Shown one piece after another: positions 45,354-58,481 of a DNA stretch of 64,000 bases. A program made the translations under genes and the position numbers. The first letter of the stretch is position 1. Each line of letters opens with the position of its first letter. The DNA comes from Rhizophlyctis rosea (taxonomy: Eukaryota; Chytridiomycota; Chytridiomycetes; Rhizophlyctidales; Rhizophlyctidaceae): NCBI GenBank assembly GCA_027596075.1, contig JADGJC010000080.1, forward strand, positions 1 through 64,000. The letters are read 5' to 3'. Below the pieces are notes generated by a model. It was not told the origin of the DNA. It saw only the letters and a program-made list of their open reading frames with translations, and ran no database searches.

Positions 45354-48300
45354 ATGAAGTTTGCAAAGTATGAAATTGCAGTGACTTGATGCACTGACTT
45401 GTTGCGACCGCTTCACTTGACTTATCTTTCATCCTCACAGGTATCTCGAGGAAAATAGTGTTCCTGAATGGCGCACACGATATATCAACTACAAAAAACT
45501 CAAAAAGGCTATCAAGAAATGCGCTGCCGACGACGGAATCGTGGTCTCACCCGCAGGCCCATCAACAGCCGAGTCGAGCAGTAAAAGCGTTGCAAAGACT
45601 TCATCGCAGGAGATGCTCAACGATGCACACGTTGTCAACTTCGACACTCTTCGAAATGCCTTTGCAGGCACTTCGTCTGGAAGCATACCGCAACATGAAG
45701 ACGGTGAGAGCTACTGAGCTCATATGAGTGAAGTGGTGCAAAGCTGACATTGAATTTAGAGATGTTCCTGCGACTTTTGGAAGAATCTGAGCTGACAGTG
45801 ACAGTTCAAAAGTTTTTCATTCATTTGGATCGGGAGTTGAGCAAAGCGGACAAGTTCTTCAAAAGTGTGTAAATCACAGCATGGACTGCTCAGAAGCCTG
45901 CACAAGTTGACAATCCTGCAATACGCTAGCGAAAATTGGCGAGTGTACCGATCGTCTGAAGGATTTTCGAGCGCAAATCGCATTGGCTGAACAACACGAA
46001 GAGCAAGAGCAACCAAGGCAAACCGGGAGTCGAGAAGGAAGCGAGTCGGATCTTCTGCCCAATCCCAATGCTCTGAAACGCTTCGCCTCGACGGCGGTTC
46101 GCCTTGTAAGAAAGCAGAATCGGTCTAAAGGCGGAGCGGATGAGGAATTACCCGAGGGAGGTGATGGGAACAATAGCGACTCTTCTCCCGACAGCAGTGG
46201 GCTTGAGAATGTGGTTGCAGTATCCAAGCGCCCACGAGAGCGGTTGAGGAAAGCGATACTAGAATACTATAGGTTGCTCGAGGTTCGTACATTTCAGCGA
46301 CAGTGGGACAATACATGTTTGTCATTTACACAGTTCATTATTTGTAGCTGCTCAAAAATTTTCGCATCATGAACCACACTGCTGTTATAAAGATTTTGAA
46401 GGTGATACTCATCCCGACGCGAATGTTCCTTGCCCTTTCTTGTTGACATTGGCAATTCCAATCAGAAATTTGAGAAGGGGGTCAATATCAAAGGTGCAGG
46501 GATTTTCGAACCACGCGCTAGCCAAAGCGCCATCTTTGATGAGGATAGAGGAAAGAAACAAATCAATGATCTACTTCATGAGACGGAGGAACTTTACGCT
46601 ACTAAATTCGAAAGCGGGAACAGGTTCGCCAAACTGAGTTTTGGGAGGGTGGGACGTGGACTGACCTGCTTCGCTTTCAAGACACACGGCCATGCGCCAG
46701 CTACGAATTCCCGATACATTACAACAGGTGAGTTGAAACAAGGTTTGCGCAACTTGATTCGAATATAGTAATGACAAAGCCTTCTATTAGCCGCATGGCT
46801 TCACATCCTGGAGAACAGGGCTGTTAATCGGGTTGTCGATTCCCGTTATAGTAATATCAATAGTTGCAGCTTTCACGGACCGGGCGACGCCAGATGACCA
46901 GTTGGTGTTGCAGATTTTTGCTGGTTACAGGTAATCGGTTGGACGACGCACTGCGTATGACATGGTGCCACTCATACCCAAAATTCATAGTGTTCCCATA
47001 CTGTTCCTCTTCTACGCCTCGTTGCTGTTGATTATTTGGGAAAAATATCATATCAAGTTTGTGTCCTGGATTGAATTTCGTGTGCGCCTGTATGCTGACA
47101 TTTGTTTTCCGCAGTTGGGTATTGGTCATGGAGCTGGATCCGAGAGGTATGTAGTAGGTTCTCTGGATTGTGAAGGACAAGAGTGCTGAAAATCGATCTC
47201 TAGACTTCCTGCCGCCCGAAGCGTTCTCTGAGCTTGCTGCTGTATTACTTCTGGTTTTCAGGTGATTTAGGGCAGGAGGACTGCAATAATGATGGCAAGG
47301 GTTGCTGATATCCACTTCCAGTTACGCATTATACTTTACATTTTCCCATAACGTCTTATCCTTCATACCTGTCAAATTCTACCCTATCGTAAGGAGAGAG
47401 CTGGTGCCCAGTCCCGCTAACAATTGCTGATTTGGCAATGTAGATCTTGTTGGGACTTATCTTGTTCCTAATCGTAATGCCTTTCAATTTTCTGTACCGA
47501 TCGGCTCGGTATTGGTTCATATGGACAGCTGTGAGTATACGATTGCTGTAGCTAATGTCAACAAGAAGTTTCTAATCCTTCATTTCATCGATAGGGTCGC
47601 ATCGTGTCTTCCGGTTGGATACATGTCCAATTTAGGGATTTCTTCATCACAGATTTGATTAGTTCAATGGTAAGATCATCCAGTATGCTTCCTTCGTTTC
47701 TGTTCTGCTTGATACACTTGCTCAAATGAGATGCGTTTAGACGTACACATTCACATCGTTGGCCGTATTGGAATGCGCGACGCGGAACAGTTTTGAGAAC
47801 TTGGAGGAATACTGTCGAATCGATAAGTCCTGGGTGGTACCGGCGCTGACTGCCATTCCCGCATTTCTGCGTTTGGAGCAATGCATACGCCGTAAGCCGC
47901 AGTTATTTCATTTTTCTGCCTTGTGCGGCATTAGCTCGACTGGAGGTCACATATAGGATACTATGACGACAAATTGGTCTATCCGCATCTGACAAATGCC
48001 TTGAAATATTTGTTGTCGTTGGCGGTTATTGCGCTTTCGGCTGCCTCTAAGATCTCGAATTCAGTAGGATGGCGGGTGATGTGGATATGTAGGTGTAATG
48101 TCCATGGGGTTGTCGAACATATGTACTCACTCCCGTCTTTCGTAGTGTTTGCTATCGTCACCAGTTTATACGCAACATATTGGGACATATATTTTGACTG
48201 GGGCCTTTGGCGGAAAGACAAGGATAACAAGTATGTTGTTGCAATGGGAGTAGTGCGCAATGAGGAACAATTTTGAGTGTCTAAACTATGTTTTTCCAAG

Positions 48301-48867
48301 GTATTTGCGAAAGGTTATCGTCTACCCGAAATGGACATATTATGCCGTGATGCCAGTGAACTTTATATTGCGTCTTTCATGGGTGTTCCTGCTGTCTCCG
48401 AACAATTGGGGTATTGTCCAGGATAGTCGGATTTTGGTGTATTTTCAAGCTCTTTTTGAGTTGTTTAGGTCAGTAATGTTGAGCGGATAATACTTGACCT
48501 ATGTAGAAAACTCATTTTATACTCCTACATATGCATAGGCGGTTCCTGTGGAGTTTGTTCCGAATGTAAGTGCAAATGAAGGCAATTTTCCCATTGTGCA
48601 TGCTCATCATCTACAATGACAGGGAGAACGAACATACGAACAATATCGGTCGTTACCGTGCCGTTACTGGTAAGATGAGTTGTGTGCGTGATTTGGACAC
48701 TCGTCAACACATTCCTGTCCGCAGATATCCCACTTCCTTTCCGTATCAATATCGTACCGCACTCATCGATTGAATTGGTGGAGACGGGCAGCATACGATC
48801 GGGTCGATCTTCGAAACGTGGGATGTTGGGGAGAACCCGGTCAAGATCGGGTACGGGTCCTAGGTAG
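45354..48867 (+). CDS. SYG1: XPR1/SYG1-type SPX-EXS phosphate exporter
   Basis: Plasma-membrane or Golgi phosphate exporter regulated by inositol pyrophosphates through its SPX domain. The tiny first exon MKFAK splices into YLEENSVPEWRTRYINYKKL then KKAIKK, the SPX start with its Lys-rich ligand surface. The SPX domain continues with EMFLRLLEESELTVTVQKFF, HLDRELSKADKFF, KIGECTDRLKDFRAQIA and, after an acidic linker, LLKNFRIMNHTAVIKILKKF. Next comes FESGNR joined to HTAMRQLRIPD across an intron. The EXS membrane part has TSWRTGLLIGLSIPVIVISI, FLFYASLLLIIWEKYHI, VKFYPIILLGLILFLIVMPF, GWIHVQFRDFFITDLISSMT, RLEQCIRRYYD and YATYWDIYFDWGLWRKDKD. The Arg/Ser-rich tail ends RTRSRSGTGPR. Order and length match fungal SYG1/XPR1. 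Confidence 0.92.
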
Positions 48868-49196
48868 CGGCCTTTTGAAATGAGCGCATTGGCGAGACTG
48901 AACTGCGAGAGCATGACGGTGGACACTATGATGATTCGCATTTCCTGGAATTTGCGATTGTAATATAATGTAAAATAGCATGTATATGTTTTTGGTTCCC
49001 AGTGAAAATAGACTTGCTTTATCTGTGATTTCATCACGCGCTGGTTCAGCCATGCCGAAGCAGTGCATTACACGCCACGTACGCCACTCGTAAGCCATTC
49101 CCGCAGCTTTGACCCTGCCATCAGCTCGCTCACAACCAACACCAACTTTTCCCACCCTTTCCCACCATCCACTCAACTTGTCCAACTAGCTGCATA
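48868..49196. other. Intergenic region before CET1
   Basis: 3' flank of the phosphate exporter gene and promoter of the capping-enzyme gene, both on the plus strand. No exon or repeat was recognised. Confidence 0.5.
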
Positions 49197-50706
49197 ATGA
49201 GTTCTCCGGACGATGAACCCAGTCGGAAGCGCCCACGGACTGAAGCTGACGATTCGGACATTTTGGACTTGGATTTGAGCGAGGAAAACGCCACCAAAGA
49301 CAAACCACACCACGAGGAAGTGAAAACCCTGAAACCAGACTCTAGCGCCAAACCAGCGCAAGCCCCACATGCAACGGCGACCTCTCAACCGGGACAGGCA
49401 TGGGCACCATACCCCGGTAACGGCGGACCTGCAGTCTTCACGCCTGGCCCAGCCAAAAGCGGACCCCCCGTCTTCACACCCGGACCGGCGAGAATGGACC
49501 CCAGTATGTTTGGAAAGAAGCCCGAGGAGGACTTGGTGTGGACAGTGTCTGAGTTCCTGCGTAAAACCATCGATGCTGCGCAGAGGTCTATTGAGAGGAT
49601 TGACACAAATGGGAAACCGGTGCAAATTGAGGTAACTCGAGCAGAGCGCTTTGGGGTTTGTCATGCTGGGGTCGAAATAGCTCTTACCCTTTTTGTTTGG
49701 AAGATTGAAGGCAAGCTTGGGCTTATCTTGGACAAAAACTCACACCGGCGAGCGTGGTTTCCCATTCAATCAGAAGCAGGTATAGATTGCGTGATAACTT
49801 AGTCCCATCTATCCACGGGCTCTGACTGTTCTTCTGCTCAGTGGTTGCTGTTGACTCGCATATGAAGTTCTCCTCGGATATGACAATGGTATGGCTTCAT
49901 ATTAATTTCGATGATCAGGGGGTAGTCTTGAACCCTTCCCTTTTGCTGCATTTGACCAGGCTCAGCACAAGCACTTCAACGACATGCTCAATGGGTTGTG
50001 CCAGCCGGGCAGCAAAACAATCTACAAGCACAAATACGAGATGGACCAGTATTACCGGAGTGGGGGCGATAGGGTGCGAGTCACTACGGATACGAAGACC
50101 AAACAGGTATGCCCCGGCAAGATCGAGACTAATCAGATGTAGGGTTTGGGCTTACCGTTTGCGGTCTTCTAGGTGATAGAGTCGATGAGGAAAAAACGAA
50201 TGGCGGACTTGGAGATTCATGTGCCCAACTCGCCGCTTGATTTTCGGATATCGGTGAATCTTGAAATACCAGGTTGGTTTATTGAGTTATACCTTTCCAA
50301 TATTGGTTTAAAGGCCCTTAACTTGCCCCATATAGCACCACGGCCACCAAAGGACGCACCCGTTGATATGAAACGCTTCAAAGATCGATTATCATATACC
50401 CATGAAGCGTTTGCAGTGGATTTGACGCAAGTGACGCAGTTCGATGTGAGTGCGCGTTTGATACTTTGATTAGGTCACAATAACGAGTTGACCTCAATGC
50501 ATCAGCGAGATGGAAATGAGTTCGGGGATAAGACGCACGAGCTCGAGATTGAATTCGTGCAGATGAAGCAGCTCCTTTATGAGAAGTTGTGCTGGGAGCA
50601 AGGCAGAAGTCATCGATTCTACGAGTATGTCGAGATCTTCCTCAACAATCTCCGCATGCTCAGCCAAAGATCGATACCCCATGAACCCCCTCAAGCCCGT
50701 CGATGA
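49197..50706 (+). CDS. CET1: mRNA 5'-triphosphatase, capping enzyme beta subunit (Cet1)
   Basis: Removes the gamma-phosphate of nascent pre-mRNA, the first step of capping; a metal-dependent triphosphate-tunnel enzyme of fungal type, unrelated to the animal phosphatase. The N-terminal region is charged, with an FTPGPA motif repeated twice (GGPAVFTPGPA, GPPVFTPGPA). The catalytic domain starts LVWTVSEFLRKTIDAAQRSI. It includes the first tunnel strand EGKLGLILDKNSHRRAWFPI, then QHKHFNDMLNGLCQPG, IYKHKYEMDQYYRSGGDRVR, ESMRKKRMADLEIHVPN, DFRISVNLEIP, RFKDRLSYTHEAFAVDLTQV and the second metal-binding strand HELEIEFVQ. It ends PHEPPQARR. The WAQKW-type guanylyltransferase-binding motif of yeast was not seen. 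Five or so short introns. Confidence 0.9.
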
Positions 50707-51014
50707 TGATGCATCCCTGCACCTGTACAGCCTTCGCATATCATCACCATCGACGTTCCTACGTCTGTTCTTGCAAATTCTTGTTCATATGTGATCTAGG
50801 TACACTTCCTCGTACCTCACCCTTGTAAATTCTGCAGTTTCGTGTTGCCGCGAATATATATTTGCGCATGTTCATAAATTTTCACTAACAAACTCTTCGT
50901 ATGAACAAGAAAATTACTACAATATGTACTCGGTCAGAAGAACCTAGCTCGTTGTTTTTTTGCACTCAGCTATGAGAAAACGAAGTCCCAGCTTTCTTTA
51001 TGTGTGTACGCCCG
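50707..51014. other. Convergent 3' region, CET1 and RAB18
   Basis: 3' flanks of two convergent genes. AT-rich, with no coding exon or repeat recognised. Confidence 0.5.
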
Positions 51015-51948
51015 TTAACATCCACAGTAACCGCTTTCTTCTGCGTTTTCTGCGCCAACTTGGACCGATCCTGGAGTTGCACCTTGCTGCTTCCGCCATA
51101 GGGACGGTGTTTCTGATATCTGGTGATGGTGATATGTTCAGATCACACCAACGAAGTCGTGATGCAAAGGGAATTCTGGATGCGATGTAGATATATACCT
51201 TTCTAACCACCTCCACAAAAGCGTCCCTGACCCCGGTTTTCGTCTTTGCACTCGTTTCGATAAACAAAGTACCCATCTTTCGAGCGTATGCTTCCCCTTC
51301 CTTTCGTGACACTTCACGGACCCCGGATGCCTCCTTATCGCATTTGTTGCCGACAATCATTTTGATTACGTCCTGGCTGGAAGAGTATGTATCCAGTTCT
51401 GTGAACCAGGTTTGGAGGTGTTCGAATGTTTGCTTGTTTGATACGTCGTATACTGTTGAGATGGTTGAGATGGAGATTGGCGGGATGGGTGTGTGTATTT
51501 ATAGAGTGTCTTATACCTAGAATTACGCCTTGTGCTCCGCGGTAGTAGCTGGAGGTCAGTGTCCTGAACCGTTCTTGCCCGGCTGTGTCCTATGATTTTC
51601 AGGAATAGTTTGGTACAAGCTGCTGTGGGAAATTGACGTAAAAGCACCGAATCGGTTTAAGCGTCACATACCCATATCGTCAACTTGTATTTTTTGTTAT
51701 CCACGTCTACAACTTTGACTTTGAAGTCCACACCTGCTCGTCGAAGACTGGTGAGTTGAAATCATCTTGACGCGTCCGAATACATCCTTGAGTGTCATAC
51801 CTATGGTGGCCGATACTTCGTCTGGTTGCAGCCATGTGTCGTCTGTGAAGCGGAGGAGTAACGAAGACTTGCCCGTTCCCGAGTCTCCAATGAGCAAAAG
51901 CTTGAAAGTTGCAGCGACGTCGCGGTCGGAAGCGGGAGTTTCCGCCAT
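51015..51948 (-). CDS. RAB18: Rab18-type small GTPase
   Basis: Rab-family GTPase associated in other eukaryotes with ER-lipid droplet contacts and ER-Golgi traffic. The start [20 protein letters not shown] leads to the P-loop [14 protein letters not shown]. Switch I is DEVSATIG, then an intron, [20 protein letters not shown]. Switch II is [20 protein letters not shown], the guanine-binding motif is IVGNKCDKE, and the SAK motif is [10 protein letters not shown]. The last exon [20 protein letters not shown] ends ESGYCGC, a dual-cysteine prenylation site. [14 protein letters not shown] is characteristic of the Rab18 subfamily. Three or four short introns. Rab18 is missing from many yeasts, so its presence fits an early-diverging fungus. 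Confidence 0.9.
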
Positions 51949-52513
51949 GAGGTTGTTCAGAAAGTAGTTGTGGGAAAGGAGGAAAGCGCAAGGACACGCT
52001 ACGACGATGTATGGGTACAGCGAAGGGGTTGTTAGCAAGTTGATATAAATAGGTTGATATAGACAATAGATGTTCTTTTGGGAGGAGGAAGATATGCTGG
52101 CTGCTTGAAGCAGAACCGCACGCACGGTTGAGCTTCAGAGCTTCCTGCAAGCCCAAGGTTTGCGGTGGTTTGATGGACACGCAACCGCCGCGTGACGCAA
52201 CCTGTCTCACTTGCACCCTCGCCACCAAGACAGCGTTTTAACCCTTTTGGGATGTACTGCACGTGATCGTTATTGGCATGTGAAAGCATTGCATTGAGAG
52301 ACACCCAATGGGTGTGACCCCACATCCATATTCACGAGGGTCCGTCCGTTCTCACCCGTCCCTATAAAAGTCCAGGCCCCTGTTGCATGCACCCTGGCCC
52401 ACATAAAACTCGACACCCCACTTCCTGTCACGTCTTGCCCTCGTACATTCCATCTCCCCCCTAGTAGCTCATCTTTCTCGTACAGCACGCGTTCTCCAAG
52501 CTTCCCAATACAT
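51949..52513. other. Divergent promoter region, RAB18 and fumarate reductase
   Basis: Between the divergent RAB18 and fumarate reductase genes. It contains a TATAAAA at 52363-52369 on the plus strand. No coding exon was recognised. Confidence 0.55.
52363..52369 (+). promoter_or_regulatory. TATA box of fumarate reductase gene
   Basis: TATAAAA within CCCTATAAAAGTCC lies about 145 bases upstream of the ATG at 52514, a standard position for a fungal core promoter. Confidence 0.5.
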
Positions 52514-54943
52514 CATGTCCAATCCTCCACGAGTTATTGTTGTTGGGGGTGGTTTGGCTGGACTGTCGGCCGCTCACACGGTCCTGGAAAGAGGGGGAAA
52601 TGTCATTCTCCTTGACAAAAACGGCTTCCTGGGTGGTGCGTATTAGGGGCGATCTGATAAGCCACCCCTAGCGCTAGTAAACCTAGTTTAACCGCCGATG
52701 CAATTCTTGCAGGCAACTCTACCAAGGCTACCTCGGGTATCAACGGTGCGGGCACTGCTACTCAACGACGTCTCAACATTCCCGTAAGAGCTCAGAGCTG
52801 CACGCATGTGAACAAGTCACAACTCACCTGCCTGCCAATTTGCAGGATACCGCTGAGATTTTTTACGAGGACTCTGCGAAATCTGCTCGTGAGCAGATCA
52901 TTCCCCCTCTTACCAAGGTTCTCACGTATCACTCTGCCTCGGCCGTGGAATGGATAGAGGACCAGTTCAAAGTGGATCTGTCTCTCGTGTCACGTCTTGG
53001 AGGTCATTCGCAGCCCCGCACGCACCGCGGAAAGGAGCAGTTTCCGGGCATGACAATCACATATGCTTTGATGGAGAAGCTGGAAGATTTCGCAAACGCT
53101 GAACCCAATCGCGCCAAAGTGATCAAGAAAGCCGACGTGAAGAAGCTCCTCTCGGAGAACGGCAAGATCGTTGGAGTGGAGTACGTCCGGGACAATGCAT
53201 AATTCAATGAGGCTCCAGCATATTGACATGTCCATCATGGTAGATACGTGCGACAGGGAAAGACCTTCAAGGAGTATGGTCCGGTCGTAATGGCCACTGG
53301 TGGATATGCTGCCGACTTCACCGATTCTTCTCTCATCAAGAAATATCGGTATGGATTTGACATCCTGCGCATTCTTGGAAACGTGCGCGCACACTAATCG
53401 GGTCTCATAGTCCTGAGCTCTTGCCGCTCCCTACCACAAACGGCGACCACTGCACTGGTGATGGGATCAAAATGACTGAGGCAATCGGGGGTAACACTTT
53501 GCACATGGACAAGATCCAAGTGCACCCAACGGGTTTGGTCGATCCGAACGAACCCGACGCCAAAGTGAAGGTATAGGAGGAGACGATACTTCATTACCCC
53601 TTATCATGATCTTGACTTATTTTCGATCAGTTCTTGGCTGCCGAAGCGCTTCGTGGTGTAGGTGGTCTCCTCTTGGACGCAAACGGCAACCGCTTCGCGG
53701 ATGAGTTGGGCCACCGTGATTACGTCACTGGACAGATGTGGAAGAACAAGGGTCCGTTCCGTCTTGTCCTGAACGGCAAGGGTGGAAAAGAAATCGAATG
53801 GCATTGCAAGGTACTTCAGTGCCCACGTCGTATCAACGTATTGGAATGTTGACAACTGTTTGCCGCCAGCATTACATGGGCCGTGGCCTGATGAAGCATT
53901 TCAAGAGCGGCCAGCACCTCGCGAAAGAGATGGGCATCTCTCCATCGGTGCTGGAGTCAACCTTCAGCAAGTACAACGACTTCGCAAAGAACAAGAACGA
54001 TCCATTTGGAAAGAAGTTCTTCCACAATCTTCCTTTCGTTGCTGACGACGAGTTTTGGGTCGCCATTGTCACTCCCGTTTTGCACTTCACAATGGGAGGG
54101 ATTCAGATCGACGAGCAGTCACAAGTTTTGGGTGGAAGTGGTGCCATTCCGGGGTTGTTCGCGTGCGGTGAGGTTGCGGGCGGTGTGCACGGCGCGAACC
54201 GCTTGGGTGGATCCAGTTTGCTCGGTTGCGTTGTCTACGGACGTGTGGCGGGCGCCAGGTACGTGCTCTAGGAACCATCGTGATAATGAAGACTCGGCTA
54301 ATAGGTTTCATACAGTGCGTCTTCCTATTTGTTGAAAGATCTGAGTGCTGGCAGTGCCGCAAGGCGTATCGGCGGCATCGCTGGCCATTTGGCCGGAGCT
54401 CCCATCAACATCCAAGTGGGAGGCGTGAACATCGCGTTGTCCTTCCCAGGCGAAGGCGGCCAAGGGCAACAACAAGGAGGGTACGAGGCTGAAGGGCAAC
54501 AGACTGCCCCGCGACCTACCGAGTCCAACACTGCGAACGAGCCTCAAGGGAAGCCGCAGACGGACAAGGCATACACTTTGAAGGATGTTGCTAAACACAA
54601 CACGGAGAAGGATTGTTGGTGAGTAGCCGCATGAGTCTGTCATCATGAAAGTGAGGTTTTCAGTCCAATGTCCGATTCACCGCGATGCAATGTAGGGTTG
54701 TTGTTAATGGCCAAGTGCTCGATGTCACCAACTTCCTGGCGGACCACCCGGGAGGAAAGAAGGCTATCCTCCTCTACGCTGGACGCGATGCTACCGAAGA
54801 GTGTAAGTCGTTGACGAGTTTGGTTCATCAATTATTTCATCTGCTCACATCCACTCTCAATTTGCACAGTCAACATGTTGCATAAGAAGGAGGTTGTCAT
54901 GAAGTATGCCCCGGAGACGATCATCGGCACGTTGAAGGAATGA
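52514..54943 (+). CDS. Fumarate reductase-type flavoprotein with C-terminal cytochrome b5
   Basis: Soluble FAD-dependent fumarate reductase (Frd1/Osm1 family), which oxidises reduced flavin by converting fumarate to succinate and helps re-oxidise FADH2/NADH at low oxygen. The start [20 protein letters not shown] contains the dinucleotide-binding GxGxxG. Then come [20 protein letters not shown], the active-site [52 protein letters not shown] and [12 protein letters not shown], and the C-terminal FAD contacts [20 protein letters not shown]. After a Gly/Gln-rich linker, [40 protein letters not shown] and MLHKKEV form a cytochrome b5 domain; the His of HPGG and the later His are the likely heme ligands. 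Seven or more introns. No mitochondrial presequence is obvious, so a cytosolic enzyme is likely. Confidence 0.92.
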
Positions 54944-55110
54944 TGTGCTATGAAGATTTCATTCCCAAGTGAAGCAATTTTTCTTGTCATCATGTCATGA
55001 TCAAATATATCCACACTGCTATGTCATTGCGTAGATTTTGGTCCATTCCTATTAGGCCTTCGACGTTCAAACTATATACATTTCAAGGCTACGTACTCTA
55101 CCGGATCTAT

Positions 55111-57304
55111 CTATTCCTTTCGGGTTGGGCGCACCACAGGAAAAGCTATGACTTCGCGTATTCGCGTCTCACCAGTGAGCAGCATGCACAGTCTATCAAT
55201 TCCCAAACCCCATCCTACTGTTGGAGGTAGACCGTACTCCAACGCGTTGACAAAACCCTCGTCCGGGATTTGCGCTTCGTCATCTCCAGCTTCCCTCTCC
55301 TGCAGGTGGGCAGATCATGTTGGTCCAAAGCGATCAAATGGGCAAAACTCTCCGATTCGAGCACATACTGTTTGTTGTCTTGCAAACCGTCTACGTTGTT
55401 CAACGGGGTCGTTCAACTCCGCATACGCATTGACAATCTCCTTCGTGGCCACGATCAGCTCGAACCGATCAGATTCCCCCTACACACATGTCAACGCCCG
55501 GATACTTGTGTCCAAAAAAAGCAATTGCCAGTACTGCACCTCTACGCTGTCTTTTGCCAACGGCGACATCACGGAAGGATGGCCATACAGGAAAGTCGGC
55601 TGGATGCAGTCTGGTTCGATGAAGACCGATACCAGTCGGTCGATAATGCGTGGTAGGGTGTGAGGAGCGGCGCATGTGACGCCTTTCCTTTCGGCTATTT
55701 CAAGGAGCTTGGGTATCGAGTCTTCACGCCATTGCAAAGTTTAGCCACATGCGTAAACGGGACTCAAAAGGAGGATGTTTACCATTGTCGTTTAGAGACG
55801 GAAGCACTTCACCCAACTTCTTTTCCAACTCTTCTCTGACGTGTATTCGTCGATATGGCGGTTTAAACGAGATTTCTACTGGCTGGGTATCGGCGCCACT
55901 CAGGCTAGAATTTACGGTGGTTTTCCCGACTGCCTCAGATATCCCTGCATACAGAACAAATAGCGCTCAATCTCAATGAGCCTCCAATGGCAAGCGCGAA
56001 TCTCTCGAACGATACCATGTAGCAGCTCCTCCGTCATTCGCATAACATCCTCCAACGTAGTGTAAGCCTGGTAAAACTCGCACGTGGTGAATTCCGGATT
56101 ATGCGTGGTATCAATGCCTTCATTGCGGAACTGTTTCCCGATCTCGTACACAGACTCTATACCGCCAATGACGAGTTGCTGTGCTTTGCAGGTGGTATTC
56201 GTTGTGAGTTAGACTTGTCGAATGGTTTATCAACGAGAGGTTGCGTACTTTGAGGTAGAGTTCTGGTGCTACTCGCATATGCAAGTCGGAATGTAGGGCG
56301 TGCATGTGTGTGATGAATGGCCGGGCGTTGGCTCCGCCGGCTTGTGGTGTCAGGATGGGCGTTTCTACTTCTAGAAAGCCTCGATTATCGAGGAATGAGC
56401 GGATTTGTTTTATGATCTGAACAATAGTTGTTATTGGCTGCAATCATATTTCCATCGCGGGATGCCTCTTACCGTTGCTCTCGTACGAAGACGTGGTACG
56501 ACTTTCTCGCCGTTCACAAGCAGATCCAAATATCGATGTCGAAACCGGTCATCCTGAGTTCAGGCAACGTTTATGGATCTTGACAGGCAAAAATTTCATC
56601 GAAATTCTAGCTTACAACATGATCTAGTTGTTCAGGCACCGGATGCAAACATGGGGTAAGGATTTTCATAGCATCGGCAGCAAGAGTCAGCTCTCCCGCG
56701 GGCGTTCGACCTGGAACACCTGTCGCTTCTGCAAACAAATCGTTGACGTTCACATTGCATGACCGGAAGGCTCGACGTGATAGTGACGATTGAGCATACC
56801 AAAAATGTCGCCCAGTGTTAAGCTGGTGAACATTTTTCCGAATTCATCTGGATCTGTGAAGTCGTTCTTTTTGGCAAGGACCTGCAGATTTTTTCCGTTC
56901 TGTCTGATGTCAAGAAACATCAGCTTCTTCCCCGCGTTGCGCCTCCCTGTAAGACGTCCTGTAGCATAACTTGTCAACACTCTGCTGAAGTAATGCTGAA
57001 CCTCATTCGGGCTACCTGTTACGGTAACTACGTCTACTCCATCTTTCCGGGACCCCCATTCGTTGTTAGCGAAGCGTGACCGATATTTTTGCACGATATC
57101 TTCAACACTGAAGTAGTTCTCAGGCGTTCGGAACTTTGGGTAGGTCGGTATTTGCAGACGATCTAGTTCAGCTCGTCGGGAAACAGGATCAACCAGCGTT
57201 GTTGCACCAGCTGTTTTGGACCGTCGAACAACGACAGAGCCCTGTGGTGGTTGGCGGCACAACGAACTGCGTACCAGCAGACGTGTAGTTCTGCACAACG
57301 GCAT
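55111..57304 (-). CDS. MSK1: Lysyl-tRNA synthetase, mitochondrial-type class II
   Basis: Charges tRNA-Lys. The start [20 protein letters not shown] is Arg-rich with no acid, a good mitochondrial presequence, then [20 protein letters not shown]. The OB-fold anticodon-binding domain includes [20 protein letters not shown] and the following strands. The catalytic domain carries motif 1 ([20 protein letters not shown] with [10 protein letters not shown]), motif 2 ([20 protein letters not shown] then [10 protein letters not shown]) and motif 3 ([11 protein letters not shown]). It ends [11 protein letters not shown] at 55111. Several introns split it; one interrupts the frame after HYHVEPSG. A cytosolic form could come from a downstream start, but the presequence points to mitochondria. 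Confidence 0.9.
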
Positions 57305-58481
57305 TTGGTTGCACTTCGCGTGAAGAGTATGCCTCCTGATGGAACCAATGCCAGCGCCGATTTCTTAACAAAGAGTGGGAAAGTGCACCTGAAGCCTGTG
57401 AGGCAGCTGTTTGCCAACATGCAACACCACATCAACATGATGGTGGCACCGGCATGCAGCTGCGCCATCCCAAGCACCGCCGCCAAAAGATGCAAGTGAC
57501 TCAATCACAGCAGCCCTTGCAGGCACCAAACGAAATTGTACAGGTATCGAATAAGTCGGAGAGGTTGTGGACAGTTGTGCGAATAGATAGGCTGAGATGT
57601 TTGATTGGAGGCATTCTGTGTATTTGGACTATTGTAATGATTACTTCATTCGCCGCCAAATTTCCGTGTCCATTTGAGATATTATGGTGGCGAACATTGG
57701 GACTCTGGCGCTCATGATGTCAGTAACAAGTGTAAGGCTCCCCAAATTGCAATTCACTTGTTGTGAAGCTCTGTGGTCTTTGAAAAGCTTCAGAAGATGT
57801 CACTCGAAATCACCCAGCTGCGGGATTGAACCTGCGCCACCTTTGAAGTGCAAAACGATGGGCGTGTGCCTTACCCATTCGAACATTTGCGGACAATCTG
57901 CTTGGCAAGTCCAAATTTCGGTGACAGATATTCACTGATTGAATTGTGGTCGCGGTGCAGGAAGCCTTGTTGTGTTTCACCCACCCCATTAGCAGTCAGT
58001 TGGCTTCAAGTAATTGCCAATGGAGGTTTAGCAAACATTACACCGTACAGCCGACCCAGAATTACATTTAAATCAGACTTATCTAAATAATTCAATAGTG
58101 AGGTACCAAACTAGTCCCCACACAGCAGGATCTACATGCGTCCTACTGTGTTGAACCGTCGCACAACCACAAGGGACCATACCAATACTTACCTCGCTCA
58201 ATTGGTAGATAAGATCACTGTTTTCCACAAGTAAAGCGCCTATACCCTACCTGCTTTACACAAGCAGTGTAAGGGAAAGCGAAGACTTGACAAAAAGCCA
58301 GGCTCCACGCTAGTAAGATATTTCCCACCAGGTAAATCTACGGTGGGCAAGGTCTGAACTTCTCCGAACACTGAACACAAGTTACCCAACATAGATTCTC
58401 CATCGAATCGTACAACTGATCATCCATACGCATGTCTCTTGCCCCAGTCGCTTAGAGTTCAGGATACTGTCTCTTTGAGTA
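57305..58481. other. Divergent intergenic region with a tRNA-like relic
   Basis: Between lysyl-tRNA synthetase (-) and the Eaf1-like gene (+). It holds a minus-strand tRNA-like stretch at about 57808-57892. Another D-arm-like string, GCTCAATTGGTAGAT, lies near 58196-58210 with no partner arms. No exon was recognised. Confidence 0.5.
57808..57892 (-). other. tRNA-like relic with A-box and B-box
   Basis: On the minus strand, TGTTCGAATGGGTAAGGC resembles the A box/D arm of Leu or Ser tRNAs, and GCAGGTTCAATCCCGC, 50 bases on, resembles a T arm/B box with one stem mismatch. The flanks do not form an acceptor stem. I take it as a decayed tRNA or tRNA-derived repeat. Confidence 0.3.
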